This document shows, piece after piece, positions 1-8,455 of a stretch of 15,411 nucleotides of DNA. The DNA comes from Kordiimonadaceae bacterium. GTDB lineage: Bacteria > Pseudomonadota > Alphaproteobacteria > Sphingomonadales > Kordiimonadaceae. The stretch's first letter is position 1. Every line of letters begins with the position of its first letter. Location: NCBI GenBank assembly GCA_014238195.1, contig JABABO010000171.1, positions 1-15,411 on the forward strand, written 5' to 3'. Under the pieces are notes generated by a model, which ran no database searches, had not been told where the DNA came from, and was given only the letters and a program-made list of their open reading frames with translations. The position numbers were made by a program, and so were the translations under genes.

Positions 1-1
1 C

Positions 2-811
2 CCGAGGGATTTATCAGCAGGTACGCACGTGCGTAGCGGCCATGATGCACAGCTTAAAAAATCATCAAGCAGAGCCGCAACAAGCCCCAATGGTTTTGTA
101 GCAGCTCGCAGGTCTCCTAAGCGGTCTGTTATTGTGACATCATCGGGGCGGGGTGAGAGTGAAGATTTACCAAAAACACCACCCAGTTTAGAGACGGATA
201 AATCAATACCACTTCGCAAGGGCTCAATGCGGAAACCACAAGTTCTGGCAATTGGTAGTTCAACGGGTGGTCCGCAAGCGTTGATGAAGTTTTTTGCAGG
301 GTTTAAAAAAGCACCAACGGTTCCTGTCGTTCTGACACAGCATATGCCAGAAAATTTTACGGCAATACTCGCTGAACATATCAAGCAGGCAACGGGCTGG
401 CAGGTGCAAGAAGCCTGCGATGGTACACCCTTAAAAGCGGGTGAAGTGTATGTTGCACCAGGTGGAAAACATATGAAAATCGTTAAGGATGGGCCTGAAA
501 AAAAAGTTGCATTGACAGATGATCCGCCAGAAAATTTTTGTAAACCTGCCGTCGATCCTATGCTGCGTAGTCTAGTAGAAATTTATGGTGAGCGTGTTTT
601 GACAGTTATTTTAACAGGCATGGGTCATGATGGGCTTAAGGGGTCCCGCGAAGTCACAAAAGCTGGTGGGACTGTACTCGCTCAAAATGAAGAAACAAGT
701 GTGGTTTGGGGGATGCCAGGCGCCGTTGCTACGGCTGGTGTCTGTACCGAAGTTCTGCCTGTTGAGGCCCTTGGCGCCGCGACAGAAAAACGATTGCAGG
801 GAGGTATCTGA
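2..811 (+). CDS. cheB: Chemotaxis protein-glutamate methylesterase/glutamine deamidase CheB, 5' end outside window
   Basis: CheB removes methyl groups from (and deamidates) glutamyl sites on chemoreceptors, countering CheR during adaptation. What is visible is a linker and the C-terminal catalytic domain. Counting from the GTG at 29, the GSSTGG motif gives the nucleophile Ser78, QHMP gives His105 and GMGHDG gives Asp201, which is the full family triad. The frame stays open to the left edge with no stop. The usual N-terminal receiver domain, about 120 residues with the phosphorylated Asp, is absent from the visible part. The gene is therefore probably cut by the window, and the GTG at 29 is probably not the true start. 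About 65 linker residues rich in Ser, Arg and Lys precede the domain. The TGA overlaps the cheR ATG by one base, which suggests translational coupling. Family assignment is very secure; presence of a receiver domain is inferred. Confidence 0.95.
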   Translation, partial: PRDLSAGTHVRSGHDAQLKKSSSRAATSPNGFVAARRSPKRSVIVTSSGRGESEDLPKTPPSLETDKSIPLRKGSMRKPQVLAIGSSTGGPQALMKFFAGFKKAPTVPVVLTQHMPENFTAILAEHIKQATGWQVQEACDGTPLKAGEVYVAPGGKHMKIVKDGPEKKVALTDDPPENFCKPAVDPMLRSLVEIYGERVLTVILTGMGHDGLKGSREVTKAGGTVLAQNEETSVVWGMPGAVATAGVCTEVLPVEALGAATEKRLQGGI

Positions 812-1650
812 TGCGCTCAGAAGATTTTGAATTCCTTGCGGGATTACTAAAAACGAAATCAGGTTTGATGTTAACACCCGATAAAGTCTATTTGCTGGAA
901 AGTCGGTTAACGCCTTTGGCACGCAAGCAAGGACTGGAAACTTTAGAAGCTTTGGTGCAGAAACTGCGATTAACGCGCGATATTGGTTTAATAAAAGACG
1001 TGACCGAAGCAATGACAACGAACGAATCATTCTTCTTTCGTGATAATACGCCTTTTGATTTGTTCAAAAATTATGTTCTTCCTGCCATGGAAAAACAACG
1101 GTCTATACAAAAACGTTTGCGCATATGGTGTGCTGCTGCCTCGACTGGGCAAGAGCCTTATTCGCTTGCGATGTTACTGCGGGAAAATGCTGTCCTGTGC
1201 CGAAATTGGCGTATAGAAATTGTTGGGACGGATATTTGTACTCAGGTATTAGCAAAAGCGCGGGCAGGGGCTTATAGCCAATTTGAAGTACAGCGCGGTC
1301 TGCCCATCCAAATGCTCATAAAATATTTCAAGCAAGAAGGTGATATCTGGAAATTAAACGATGATATCCGCAATATGGTGACGTTTCGCCCGTTTAATCT
1401 GCTCAGTCCCTTTATGGGTATGGGGACATTCGACGTAATTTATTGCCGCAATGTTTTGATCTATTTTGATCAACCTACAAAAAAAGATGTACTTGAGCGT
1501 ATGCATAAAACCATTGCCAAAGATGGGACATTGTTTTTAGGAGCGGCTGAAACCGTTTTAGGTATAACCGACAAGTTTAAGCCTATCCGCGGTCAGCGCG
1601 GGATGTATGTCACATCCGATGGCAATGCCCAGGAACTTATGGGGTTATAA
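811..1650 (+). CDS. cheR: Chemotaxis protein methyltransferase CheR
   Basis: CheR is the cytoplasmic SAM-dependent enzyme that methylates receptor glutamates. The 279 residues match the usual length. The N-terminal helical CheR domain covers roughly 1-75 and ends in the typical TTNESFFFRD stretch (69-78). The SAM-binding domain follows, with WCAAASTGQEPYS at 106-118, the acidic GTDI at 139-142 and the late motif DVIYCRNVLIYF at 208-219. The start is well supported: AGGGAGG at 798-804 lies six bases before the ATG at 811, inside cheB. The two genes overlap as TGATG and probably form one operon with other che genes off the left edge. The stop overlaps the convergent secA stop. There are no added TPR or receptor-tethering domains. 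Function is secure. Confidence 0.97.
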   Translation: MRSEDFEFLAGLLKTKSGLMLTPDKVYLLESRLTPLARKQGLETLEALVQKLRLTRDIGLIKDVTEAMTTNESFFFRDNTPFDLFKNYVLPAMEKQRSIQKRLRIWCAAASTGQEPYSLAMLLRENAVLCRNWRIEIVGTDICTQVLAKARAGAYSQFEVQRGLPIQMLIKYFKQEGDIWKLNDDIRNMVTFRPFNLLSPFMGMGTFDVIYCRNVLIYFDQPTKKDVLERMHKTIAKDGTLFLGAAETVLGITDKFKPIRGQRGMYVTSDGNAQELMGL

Positions 1651-4434
1651 GGCGCCGTGACAGTGTTTGAATTTTTTACCTGATCCACATGGGCAAGGTG
1701 CGTTGCGCCCGACACCGTCATAGACACTAGCAGTTGCAGCTGGCGCAGATGCATTGCGGCTGCTCATGTCACCGTGGCAATGCTTATATTTGCTACCCGA
1801 CCCACACGGGCAAGGCGCGTTGCGCGGCACATTCCCCCATGAGGAAGGGTCGTTAGGATCAATCCCCATAGTGTTTGCACCTGTTAGAGGGTCGCGGTGC
1901 TCTTCTTTCATCTGTTGGCTTTGTGGTGCAACAATCGATTCGGTATCCATTTGGGGTGCGAGTTCAATATGTGCGAGCAAGGACGTGATATTTTCACGGC
2001 TGTGATAGAGCAATTGCTCAAACAGGACGAAAGCTTCGGTTTTATACTCGTTTAAAGGATCGCGCTGACCATAAGCACGCAGGCTAACACCTTGTCGCAA
2101 GTGATCCAAGTTTCCTAGGTGTTCTTTCCATTCTTGATCAATCACTTGTAAAAGCAGGCTTTTTTCAACTGTGCGCCATATTTCAGGGCCGTATTTGGTG
2201 GCTTTTAAAGCCATGTGTTTATCAAGTGCAGTGTCTAAGCGCTCGGTGATGGTTTTATCATCTACACCTTCTTCTTCGGCCCAATCTTTTATCGGCACCT
2301 CAAGGCCAAGCAGACGTTCCGTATCTTCGTGTAAGCCCTTTATATCCCACTGTTCGGGGTATGATTTTGGCGGGATACGTGATGCGACAATATGATCAAC
2401 AACGTTTGCCCGCATGTCTTTTAGCGTCTCAACAACTTCGTCCGCGTCCATAATTTCACGACGCTGATCATACATCACACGGCGTTGATCATTCATGACA
2501 TCGTCAAATTTTACTAAGTTCTTGCGGATGTCATAATTGCGGGCTTCGACCTTAGTTTGGGCTTTTTCGATGCTTTTGTTGATCCAAGGGTGGATAATTG
2601 CCTCGCCTTCTTCGATCCCTAGGCGCACCAACATGCTATCCATTCGCTCTGAGCCAAAAATACGCATCAAATCGTCTTGTAAAGACAGGAAGAATTTTGT
2701 GCGGCCAGGATCCCCTTGACGACCAGCACGGCCACGTAACTGATTATCAATGCGACGACTTTCATGGCGTTCGGTCGCGATAATGTAAAGGCCGCCAGCG
2801 TCTAGCACTTTCGCTTTTTCAAGCGCCACTTCAGCTTTGATTTTATCAGTGATCTTTGGAATTTTTCTAATATCTTCAATGCCTGCTGTTTCTTCCGCAA
2901 TGCGCATTTCAGTATTGCCGCCAAGCTGAATATCTGTACCACGTCCGGCCATGTTCGTGGCAATTGTCACAGCGCCTAATCGGCCAGCTTGGGCAACAAT
3001 GCTGGCTTCTTGTTCATGAAAACGGGCGTTTAGGACGCGGTGTTTGATTTTCTTCTTCTTTAAATACGCGGACAGAGTTTCCGATTTTTCAATAGAAATT
3101 GTTCCGACCAACACAGGCTGGCCCTTCTCAGTTGCTGTGCTAATTTCTTGCAAAATGGCCGTAAATTTTTCGTCACCAGTGCGGTAAAATTCGTCATGCT
3201 CGTCAATGCGGGCGATAGTTACATTTGTGGGAATTTCGATCACACCAAGGCCGTAAATATCACCAAATTCTTCCGCTTCGGTGGCTGCTGTGCCTGTCAT
3301 CCCAGATAATTTCGGATACATGCGGAAATAATTTTGGAATGTAATGCTGGCAAGTGTTTGATTTTCTGATTGGATTTCAACTTTTTCTTTGGCTTCTATC
3401 GCTTGGTGCAAACCGCCGCTGTAACGCCGTCCATCCATCATACGACCCGTGTGTTCATCAATGATGATCACTTGCCCATCTTTGACAATGTAATCTGAAT
3501 CACACTCAAACATAACGCGGGCTTTTAGGGCTTGGTCTATATGGTGGACAATTGCTGTATTTTCATAATCATACAAACTTTCAGTATTCAATAGGCCCGC
3601 ATCGCGTAACACGTGTTCGATATGCTCGGTCCCATCTTCGGTTAAGGATACATTCTTAGATTTTTCATCCTTCTCATAATGCTGGGAATCAAGTGCTTCG
3701 ATAAGGGCATCAATACGAACATACAGTTCAGATTTATCCTCGGTGGGGCCAGAAATTATCAGGGGTGTACGGGCTTCGTCAACCAGAATACTGTCAACTT
3801 CATCAACAACTGCGAAGGCAAATTCCCGTTGCACCATTTCATCACGGTGGGATTTCATATTATCGCGCAGATAATCAAAACCAAATTCGTTGTTGGTGCC
3901 ATATGTGATATCACATCCATAGGCACTGCGACGTGTTTGGTCGTCGATACTGGGAACAATAACCCCTGTGGTTAGCCCCAGAAAGTCATAAAGCTTGCCC
4001 ATCCATGCAGCATCGCGTTCAGCTAGATAATCGTTAACAGTCACAACATGCACACCTTTATTTGGCAATGCATTCAAATAAGTAGCAAGCGTGGCCACAA
4101 GCGTTTTACCCTCGCCCGTTTTCATTTCGGCGATACTGCTATCGTTTAGCACCATGCCACCGATTAATTGAACATCATAGTGACGCAGGCCAAGGGTCCG
4201 TTTTGAGGCTTCTCGGACTGTGGCGAAGGCCTCGATTAACAGGTCATTGACAGTTTCCCCCGCCGCTAAGCGATTTCGAAAGCTTTGAGTTTTACTTTTT
4301 AAGTCCGTATCGCTTAGTTTTGCATAATCATCTTCTAAGGCATTGATCGCATCGACGGTTGGCTGTAATTTAGCAAGATAGCGTTCATTGGCAGAACCAA
4401 AGAGTTTTTTAGCGATTTTGCTTAGTCCGAACAT
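1645..4434 (-). CDS. secA: Protein translocase ATPase subunit SecA with duplicated C-terminal SEC-C zinc motif
   Basis: SecA is the ATPase motor that drives unfolded preproteins through the SecYEG channel at the inner membrane. All core motifs are present: Walker A TGEGKT at 106-111, DEVDS at 211-215, the second motor motif NMAGRGTDIQLGG at 494-506 and RGRAGRQGDPG at 567-577. At 929 residues it is somewhat longer than the roughly 900 of E. coli SecA. Part of the excess is a second copy of the zinc-binding tail: ligands C875, C877, C886, H887 and again C914, C916, C925, H926, separated by an Ala/Ser-rich linker. The start is supported by GGGG seven bases upstream of the ATG at 4434-4432. It is divergent from argJ. 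Its TAA sits inside the last codons of the convergent cheR, overlapping by six bases. Function is very secure. Confidence 0.98.
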   Translation of the reverse strand: MFGLSKIAKKLFGSANERYLAKLQPTVDAINALEDDYAKLSDTDLKSKTQSFRNRLAAGETVNDLLIEAFATVREASKRTLGLRHYDVQLIGGMVLNDSSIAEMKTGEGKTLVATLATYLNALPNKGVHVVTVNDYLAERDAAWMGKLYDFLGLTTGVIVPSIDDQTRRSAYGCDITYGTNNEFGFDYLRDNMKSHRDEMVQREFAFAVVDEVDSILVDEARTPLIISGPTEDKSELYVRIDALIEALDSQHYEKDEKSKNVSLTEDGTEHIEHVLRDAGLLNTESLYDYENTAIVHHIDQALKARVMFECDSDYIVKDGQVIIIDEHTGRMMDGRRYSGGLHQAIEAKEKVEIQSENQTLASITFQNYFRMYPKLSGMTGTAATEAEEFGDIYGLGVIEIPTNVTIARIDEHDEFYRTGDEKFTAILQEISTATEKGQPVLVGTISIEKSETLSAYLKKKKIKHRVLNARFHEQEASIVAQAGRLGAVTIATNMAGRGTDIQLGGNTEMRIAEETAGIEDIRKIPKITDKIKAEVALEKAKVLDAGGLYIIATERHESRRIDNQLRGRAGRQGDPGRTKFFLSLQDDLMRIFGSERMDSMLVRLGIEEGEAIIHPWINKSIEKAQTKVEARNYDIRKNLVKFDDVMNDQRRVMYDQRREIMDADEVVETLKDMRANVVDHIVASRIPPKSYPEQWDIKGLHEDTERLLGLEVPIKDWAEEEGVDDKTITERLDTALDKHMALKATKYGPEIWRTVEKSLLLQVIDQEWKEHLGNLDHLRQGVSLRAYGQRDPLNEYKTEAFVLFEQLLYHSRENITSLLAHIELAPQMDTESIVAPQSQQMKEEHRDPLTGANTMGIDPNDPSSWGNVPRNAPCPCGSGSKYKHCHGDMSSRNASAPAATASVYDGVGRNAPCPCGSGKKFKHCHGAL
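1648..1824 (-). repeat. Tandem SEC-C zinc motifs in the secA 3' end
   Basis: Two copies of the sequence RNAPCPCGSG followed by a Lys-rich stretch and HCHG lie 39 residues apart at the C-terminus of SecA. The protein cores are nearly identical, but the two DNA copies use different synonymous codons at several positions. The duplication therefore looks old and maintained, not a recent slip or an assembly error. SEC-C motifs bind one zinc ion, and in E. coli the single copy contacts the chaperone SecB and lipids. Confidence 0.85.
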
Positions 4435-4714
4435 AGCGAAGCCCCTGCGAACATGAATGTAGGCGATTACTGCGGGGTTATGAGACCCAAAGTTTTCTGT
4501 ACAAAAATGACTTTATTTAAGTATGTATGTGTAGCATTATTTCTAGGCACAGATAAGTGCGATCAATACTTATGTCAACCAAGCGCGTAAGCTTATTTAC
4601 TTAATTAATAGTATAGTGCACTGTTGCAAGTGCTTTACGGATGCTTTAAGAAAGATTAATAAACGAGTAAGTCATTATATTGACTGTTAAATTTTACCAT
4701 TGAAAGATTTAGAT
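4435..4714. promoter_or_regulatory. Divergent secA/argJ intergenic region with inverted repeats
   Basis: This AT-rich spacer must hold the promoters for both secA (minus) and argJ (plus). Two short inverted repeats are visible. ATAAGT (4553-4558) pairs with ACTTAT (4568-4573) across nine bases, and GCACT (4618-4622) pairs with AGTGC (4629-4633) across six. They could be operators or leader hairpins, but arms of five or six bases can arise by chance in this composition. I could not pick convincing -35/-10 pairs. No ORF with a credible ribosome-binding site is present. Confidence 0.35.
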
Positions 4715-5959
4715 ATGCCCGATTTACCTGTATCACCGCTTGCCCCTGCTGGTTTCCCACAATTGCCGAGCGTCCCAGGTGTAGAGCTTGGGTCCATTGC
4801 CGCTGGAATAAAATATAAGGATCGAAACGATTTATTGCTGGTAAAACTGTCTGATACTACCCGCGCGGCTGGCGTTTATACGAAATCAAAAACCCCCGCT
4901 GCTTGCGTGGATTGGTGCCAACATGCACTGGCGGCTAGTTTTGGAAAAGTTTCAGCCCTTGTCGTTAATTCGGGCAATGCAAATGCTTTTACTGGCGGAA
5001 AAGGCATTCGTGCCTGTGAAACGATTGCCAAAATAACGGCGAATGCGATTGGGTGTGACATGGGCCAAGTGTTACTTGCGTCAACAGGCGTGATTGGGGA
5101 ACCTTTGCCCACATTACCTTTTAAGCGAGGTATACCGCGCCTTGCGGCAGGGTTATCGACAGCACTATGGAAAGATGCTGCTAAAGCTATTATGACGACT
5201 GATACTTTTCCTAAAGCGGCAACGGCTGTTGCTTATATTGATGGCCATTCTGTTGTGATTAATGGTATTGCAAAAGGGTCTGGCATGGTGGCCCCAGATA
5301 TGGCTACGATGCTGGGATTTATATTTACTAATGCGTCTATCACAGCTGATTGTTTGCAAGCCATATTGCATGCAACAAATGAGAATAGCTTTAATGCCAT
5401 AACTGTTGATGGTGATACCTCGACCAATGATACTGTCCTTGCCTTTGCAACGGGGGAAAATGCTGGCATGGGCATGATTGGTAATCCATCCGATCCTCGG
5501 CTAAAAGATTTTATCGAAAAATTTCAGTCTGTTATGACGAATATGGCACATCAATTGGTGCGTGACGGTGAAGGTGCGACGAAATTTATTTCCATTACAG
5601 TGGATGGGGCTGAAAGCAATAGCTCTGCTCGTAAAATTGGATTTGCCATTGCCAATAGCCCGCTTGTTAAAACGGCGATTGCAGGCGAAGACCCAAATTG
5701 GGGGCGCATCATTATGGCAGTAGGCAAAGTTGGGGAAGCCGCCAATCGCGATGCGATATCTATCCAGATTGGCGAGCAGCTTGTTGCCCGCAATGGGGCT
5801 GTTCATAAGGGGTATGATGAAGCTGCAGCTATCGAACATATGCGGGGTCAGGAAATTGATTTTCATGTTGATGTTGGTGTTGGGAATGGCACTGCGACAG
5901 TTTGGACGTGCGACTTAACCCACGGCTATATTGATATTAATGCGGATTATCGCAGTTAG
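4715..5959 (+). CDS. argJ: Bifunctional glutamate N-acetyltransferase/amino-acid acetyltransferase ArgJ
   Basis: ArgJ transfers acetyl from N-acetylornithine to glutamate in the cyclic arginine pathway, and in bifunctional forms it also uses acetyl-CoA for the first step. The protein is made as a precursor that cuts itself before a Thr in the MATMLGF motif. That Thr is residue 198 counted from the ATG at 4715, and it becomes the nucleophile at the beta-chain N-terminus. NSGNANAFTG at 85-94 is another family signature, and the 414-residue length fits. A TTG at 4700 in the same frame would add five residues, but it has no ribosome-binding site. GAAAGA at 4702-4707 is well placed for 4715, so I prefer that ATG. 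Whether it is mono- or bifunctional cannot be read from sequence alone. In many alphaproteobacteria a parvulin-type isomerase gene lies between secA and argJ; none is present here. Confidence 0.96.
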   Translation: MPDLPVSPLAPAGFPQLPSVPGVELGSIAAGIKYKDRNDLLLVKLSDTTRAAGVYTKSKTPAACVDWCQHALAASFGKVSALVVNSGNANAFTGGKGIRACETIAKITANAIGCDMGQVLLASTGVIGEPLPTLPFKRGIPRLAAGLSTALWKDAAKAIMTTDTFPKAATAVAYIDGHSVVINGIAKGSGMVAPDMATMLGFIFTNASITADCLQAILHATNENSFNAITVDGDTSTNDTVLAFATGENAGMGMIGNPSDPRLKDFIEKFQSVMTNMAHQLVRDGEGATKFISITVDGAESNSSARKIGFAIANSPLVKTAIAGEDPNWGRIIMAVGKVGEAANRDAISIQIGEQLVARNGAVHKGYDEAAAIEHMRGQEIDFHVDVGVGNGTATVWTCDLTHGYIDINADYRS

Positions 5960-6165
5960 CGATATCGCACGCTGACGGGTGTCATATCTGCCTAGCTGTT
6001 TCAATGAATATCAATCTGTGAAGGGCTAGTTTTACCACATTCTGATATGATAAATTCCTAACTGTTTGTATTAAAACACTTAATTTAATGGCATAATTCT
6101 TGAATATTTTATTCTTGCTTCACCGTCTGGTGGTCTGTGAATTTGAATAAATGTTGGAGAGGCAA

Positions 6166-6420
6166 ATGACAAACGTGAATTTTAATATACAGTTACGGTT
6201 TTTAACCGAGTTAGAAGAAGCACTTGGTGAAGCCCTTACCGAATATGCTGATGAGCCCCCTGAAAAGCGCGCTGAATTAACATATATGCGCGCTGAAGTT
6301 TTGCGTGCACAGCGTATGGTACGCGACAAGATGGGCAAGCAAAATAAAGAAGATGCGTGTCAGTCACATAGTGTTATGCCAACCTATAATGCCTATGATC
6401 AGCAAGCCATTTATAGCTAA
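6166..6420 (+). CDS. Small helical protein of unknown function
   Basis: This ORF gives 84 residues from the ATG at 6166. That ATG is preferred over the in-frame ATG at 6151 because GGAGAGG (6156-6162) is a strong Shine-Dalgarno sequence directly before it and would lie inside the coding region if 6151 were used. I do not recognise the family. Residues from about 7 to 65 are rich in Glu, Ala, Leu, Arg and Lys and look like two or more amphipathic helices (FLTELEEALGEAL, then AELTYMRAEVLRAQRMVRDK). The last 20 residues are polar and probably disordered. There is no signal peptide, membrane segment or Cys-based metal motif. It lies between argJ and the REC-GGDEF-EAL gene in the same orientation, with about 150 bases on either side, so it may be transcribed alone. 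The strong ribosome-binding site argues that it is real. Confidence 0.65.
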   Translation: MTNVNFNIQLRFLTELEEALGEALTEYADEPPEKRAELTYMRAEVLRAQRMVRDKMGKQNKEDACQSHSVMPTYNAYDQQAIYS

Positions 6421-6576
6421 TATAGGTTTTATGAATGACGAATTGCTGCTGTGTTCTCAAAACTGAATTGGCAAGAAGATAGCTTTGACTGTACTTCCCT
6501 AACAAATAATAAGTAAATTTTAATATCCTTCCACTAGGGTCATAGGCGTGATCGCTGTGCGGAGGGTTCTAAAATT

Positions 6577-8307
6577 TTGAAAATACTTATAATTGATGAG
6601 AATAAAGCGGACCAGATGCATTCTGCCGACGCGCTAAATCATACCCATTATACTTTTGAAATAGACCAAATGGACACGGCTGAGGCAGGGCTGCTTGCGG
6701 TTAAGGCACAAGCCTATGATCTGATTTTACTTGATTATCCATTGTTAATCGCCAGCGGTATGGAATTGATAAATGAACTGAATGCCAGCGAAATGGGCCG
6801 TGTTGTGGTGATGCTTAGCCATGCTGATAAAGATGAAACAGCTATGAAATGCCTTGAGCAAGGGGCGCAGGATTTCATTATTAAAAGCGAAATTACACCG
6901 TCCCGTTTGATGAGCATCGCCATGCAAGCACGTCAGTGTAAAAAAATTGAAGGCGAACTGTTGGAAAGCAGGTCCCAGCTTCAACGACTTGCCGAGCGTG
7001 ATACCCTGACAAATCTGTCAAATCGGTATATGTTTGAAATAGGCCTAGAGCAGGGATTAGCACTTTCAAAGCGCCATAACACGGGAATGGCTCTGCTGGT
7101 ATTGGACTTGGATAATTTCAAGAATATAAACGATACAATGGGCCACGGGGTTGGGGACACACTATTACAGACTGTGGCAAAGCGTTTAACGAAGACAGTA
7201 CGCGGCGGGGACATGCTGTGCCGATTAGGCGGTGATGAATTTGCCATTTTGATGCATGACTTAGAAGAACCAGAACTGATAGATTATCTGACCAAACGAA
7301 TTTTTGAAACAATGCGCGAGCCTTTGATCGTTGATGGTGTGGAAGTCCATCTGACTGTTAGCATCGGTGTTGCTACATACCCTGGGTGTGGTGAAGGCGC
7401 GAATCAGCTTCTTAAATGCGCTGATATTGCGATGTATCAATCGAAAGATTCAGGTCGTAATCAAGTTGTGTTTTATTCAAGCGATGTTCATGAGCGTATC
7501 ATGAAGCGTGTTGAGCTAGAGCGCGACCTGCATAGTGCAGTCAGCAACAAAGAATTTTATTTATGCTATCAGCCGCAAGTGAACTGTGAAACGGAAGAAA
7601 TGATCGGCATAGAAGCGCTGATCCGCTGGAAGCATCCCGAAAAAGGTTTGGTATCACCAGAAGACTTTATTCCTATGGCAGAAAAAATTAGCCTCATTAA
7701 CGATATTGGGGACTGGGTTTTTGAAACCGCTTTTGCCCAATATTCAAAATGGCGCAGTCAGAAGATAGCTTTTAGTGATAATTTTTCCTTATCTGTGAAT
7801 GTCTCAGCCTTGCAATTAGAACAATCGGACCTTGCTGAGCGTGTTGAAAAATGGCTAAAGGAATATGATTTGCCAGCTAGTAGCATTGAAATTGAAGTCA
7901 CAGAAACATCTTTGATTAATGGATCAGCAGGGTGTGCGACAGTGCTTTGTAAATTAGCTGCACTGGGTGTGAAACTGTCACTGGATGATTTTGGGACGGG
8001 TTATTCTTCGCTCGCACAATTGCAGGAGCTGCCCTTCAGCGTCCTAAAAGTCGATAAATCCTTTGTAAAATCTATCGATCAGGATAATGAAACCAATGAT
8101 ACAGCGCTTTTCCTAGAGGGTATTAATGCGCTCGCCAAAATCCTAAAAATCGAGACAGTCGTGGAAGGTGTTGAAACCGAAACACAAATACAAATTTGTC
8201 AGCGATTAGATTTTGACCGTTTGCAGGGATATTATTATGCGCAACCGATGTCGGCGGAAGCGCTTGAACATTCTTCCTTACTGCAGCAGCTAGACGCTAA
8301 AAAATAA
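6577..8307 (+). CDS. Response regulator with GGDEF and EAL domains (c-di-GMP turnover)
   Basis: The protein has 576 residues in three parts. The receiver domain (about 1-120) has acidic residues D7/E8, phosphoacceptor D53, S81 and K103. The GGDEF domain (about 140-300) has an intact GGDEF at 218-222 and an RGGD inhibitory-site motif at 209-212. The EAL domain (about 315-565) has EALIRW at 346-351, N409, E441/E443, DDFGTGYSS at 470-478, K491, E530 and E533. Both catalytic domains keep their key residues, so diguanylate cyclase and phosphodiesterase activity are both possible, with phosphorylation of D53 as the likely control. The start must be the TTG at 6577, because the first beta-strand (KILIID) follows at once; GGAGGG at 6561-6566 supports it. 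CCTTCC at 6527-6532 can pair with that Shine-Dalgarno. No partner kinase is in the window, so the input is unknown. Confidence 0.93.
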   Translation: MKILIIDENKADQMHSADALNHTHYTFEIDQMDTAEAGLLAVKAQAYDLILLDYPLLIASGMELINELNASEMGRVVVMLSHADKDETAMKCLEQGAQDFIIKSEITPSRLMSIAMQARQCKKIEGELLESRSQLQRLAERDTLTNLSNRYMFEIGLEQGLALSKRHNTGMALLVLDLDNFKNINDTMGHGVGDTLLQTVAKRLTKTVRGGDMLCRLGGDEFAILMHDLEEPELIDYLTKRIFETMREPLIVDGVEVHLTVSIGVATYPGCGEGANQLLKCADIAMYQSKDSGRNQVVFYSSDVHERIMKRVELERDLHSAVSNKEFYLCYQPQVNCETEEMIGIEALIRWKHPEKGLVSPEDFIPMAEKISLINDIGDWVFETAFAQYSKWRSQKIAFSDNFSLSVNVSALQLEQSDLAERVEKWLKEYDLPASSIEIEVTETSLINGSAGCATVLCKLAALGVKLSLDDFGTGYSSLAQLQELPFSVLKVDKSFVKSIDQDNETNDTALFLEGINALAKILKIETVVEGVETETQIQICQRLDFDRLQGYYYAQPMSAEALEHSSLLQQLDAKK

Positions 8308-8433
8308 AGACCAGAGCACATCAGCCAGAACACAGCAGCCAGAACACAGCAGCCAGAACAGAGCAGCCAGAACACAGCAGCCAGAACAGAGCAGCCAGAA
8401 CACAGCAGCCAGAACAGAGCAGCCAGAACACAG
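8308..8433 (+). repeat. Tandem array of a 14-base repeat, T-free on the plus strand
   Basis: Eight consecutive 14-base units of CAGCCAGAACASAG (S is C or G) run from 8322 to 8433, preceded by a diverged copy at 8308-8321. The variable base reads C,C,G,C,G,C,G,C, so the last six units form three exact copies of a 28-base dimer. Over 112 bases the plus strand has no T at all. The array begins directly after the stop of the REC-GGDEF-EAL gene and ends just before the next gene, so it falls in that gene's leader or between two genes of one transcript. It is not a CRISPR because there are no spacers. Such arrays change copy number by replication slippage. No function is recognised. Confidence 0.95.
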
Positions 8434-8455
8434 TAGAATGACTAAGGAATTCATA

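Noticed and set aside
611..1030. 139-residue antisense ORF across cheB/cheR
   Set aside because: It lies opposite two well-supported genes with full catalytic motifs, and its product shows no recognisable family or credible ribosome-binding site.
8308..8433. CRISPR array
   Set aside because: The units are contiguous 14-base copies with no spacers, and no cas genes are present.
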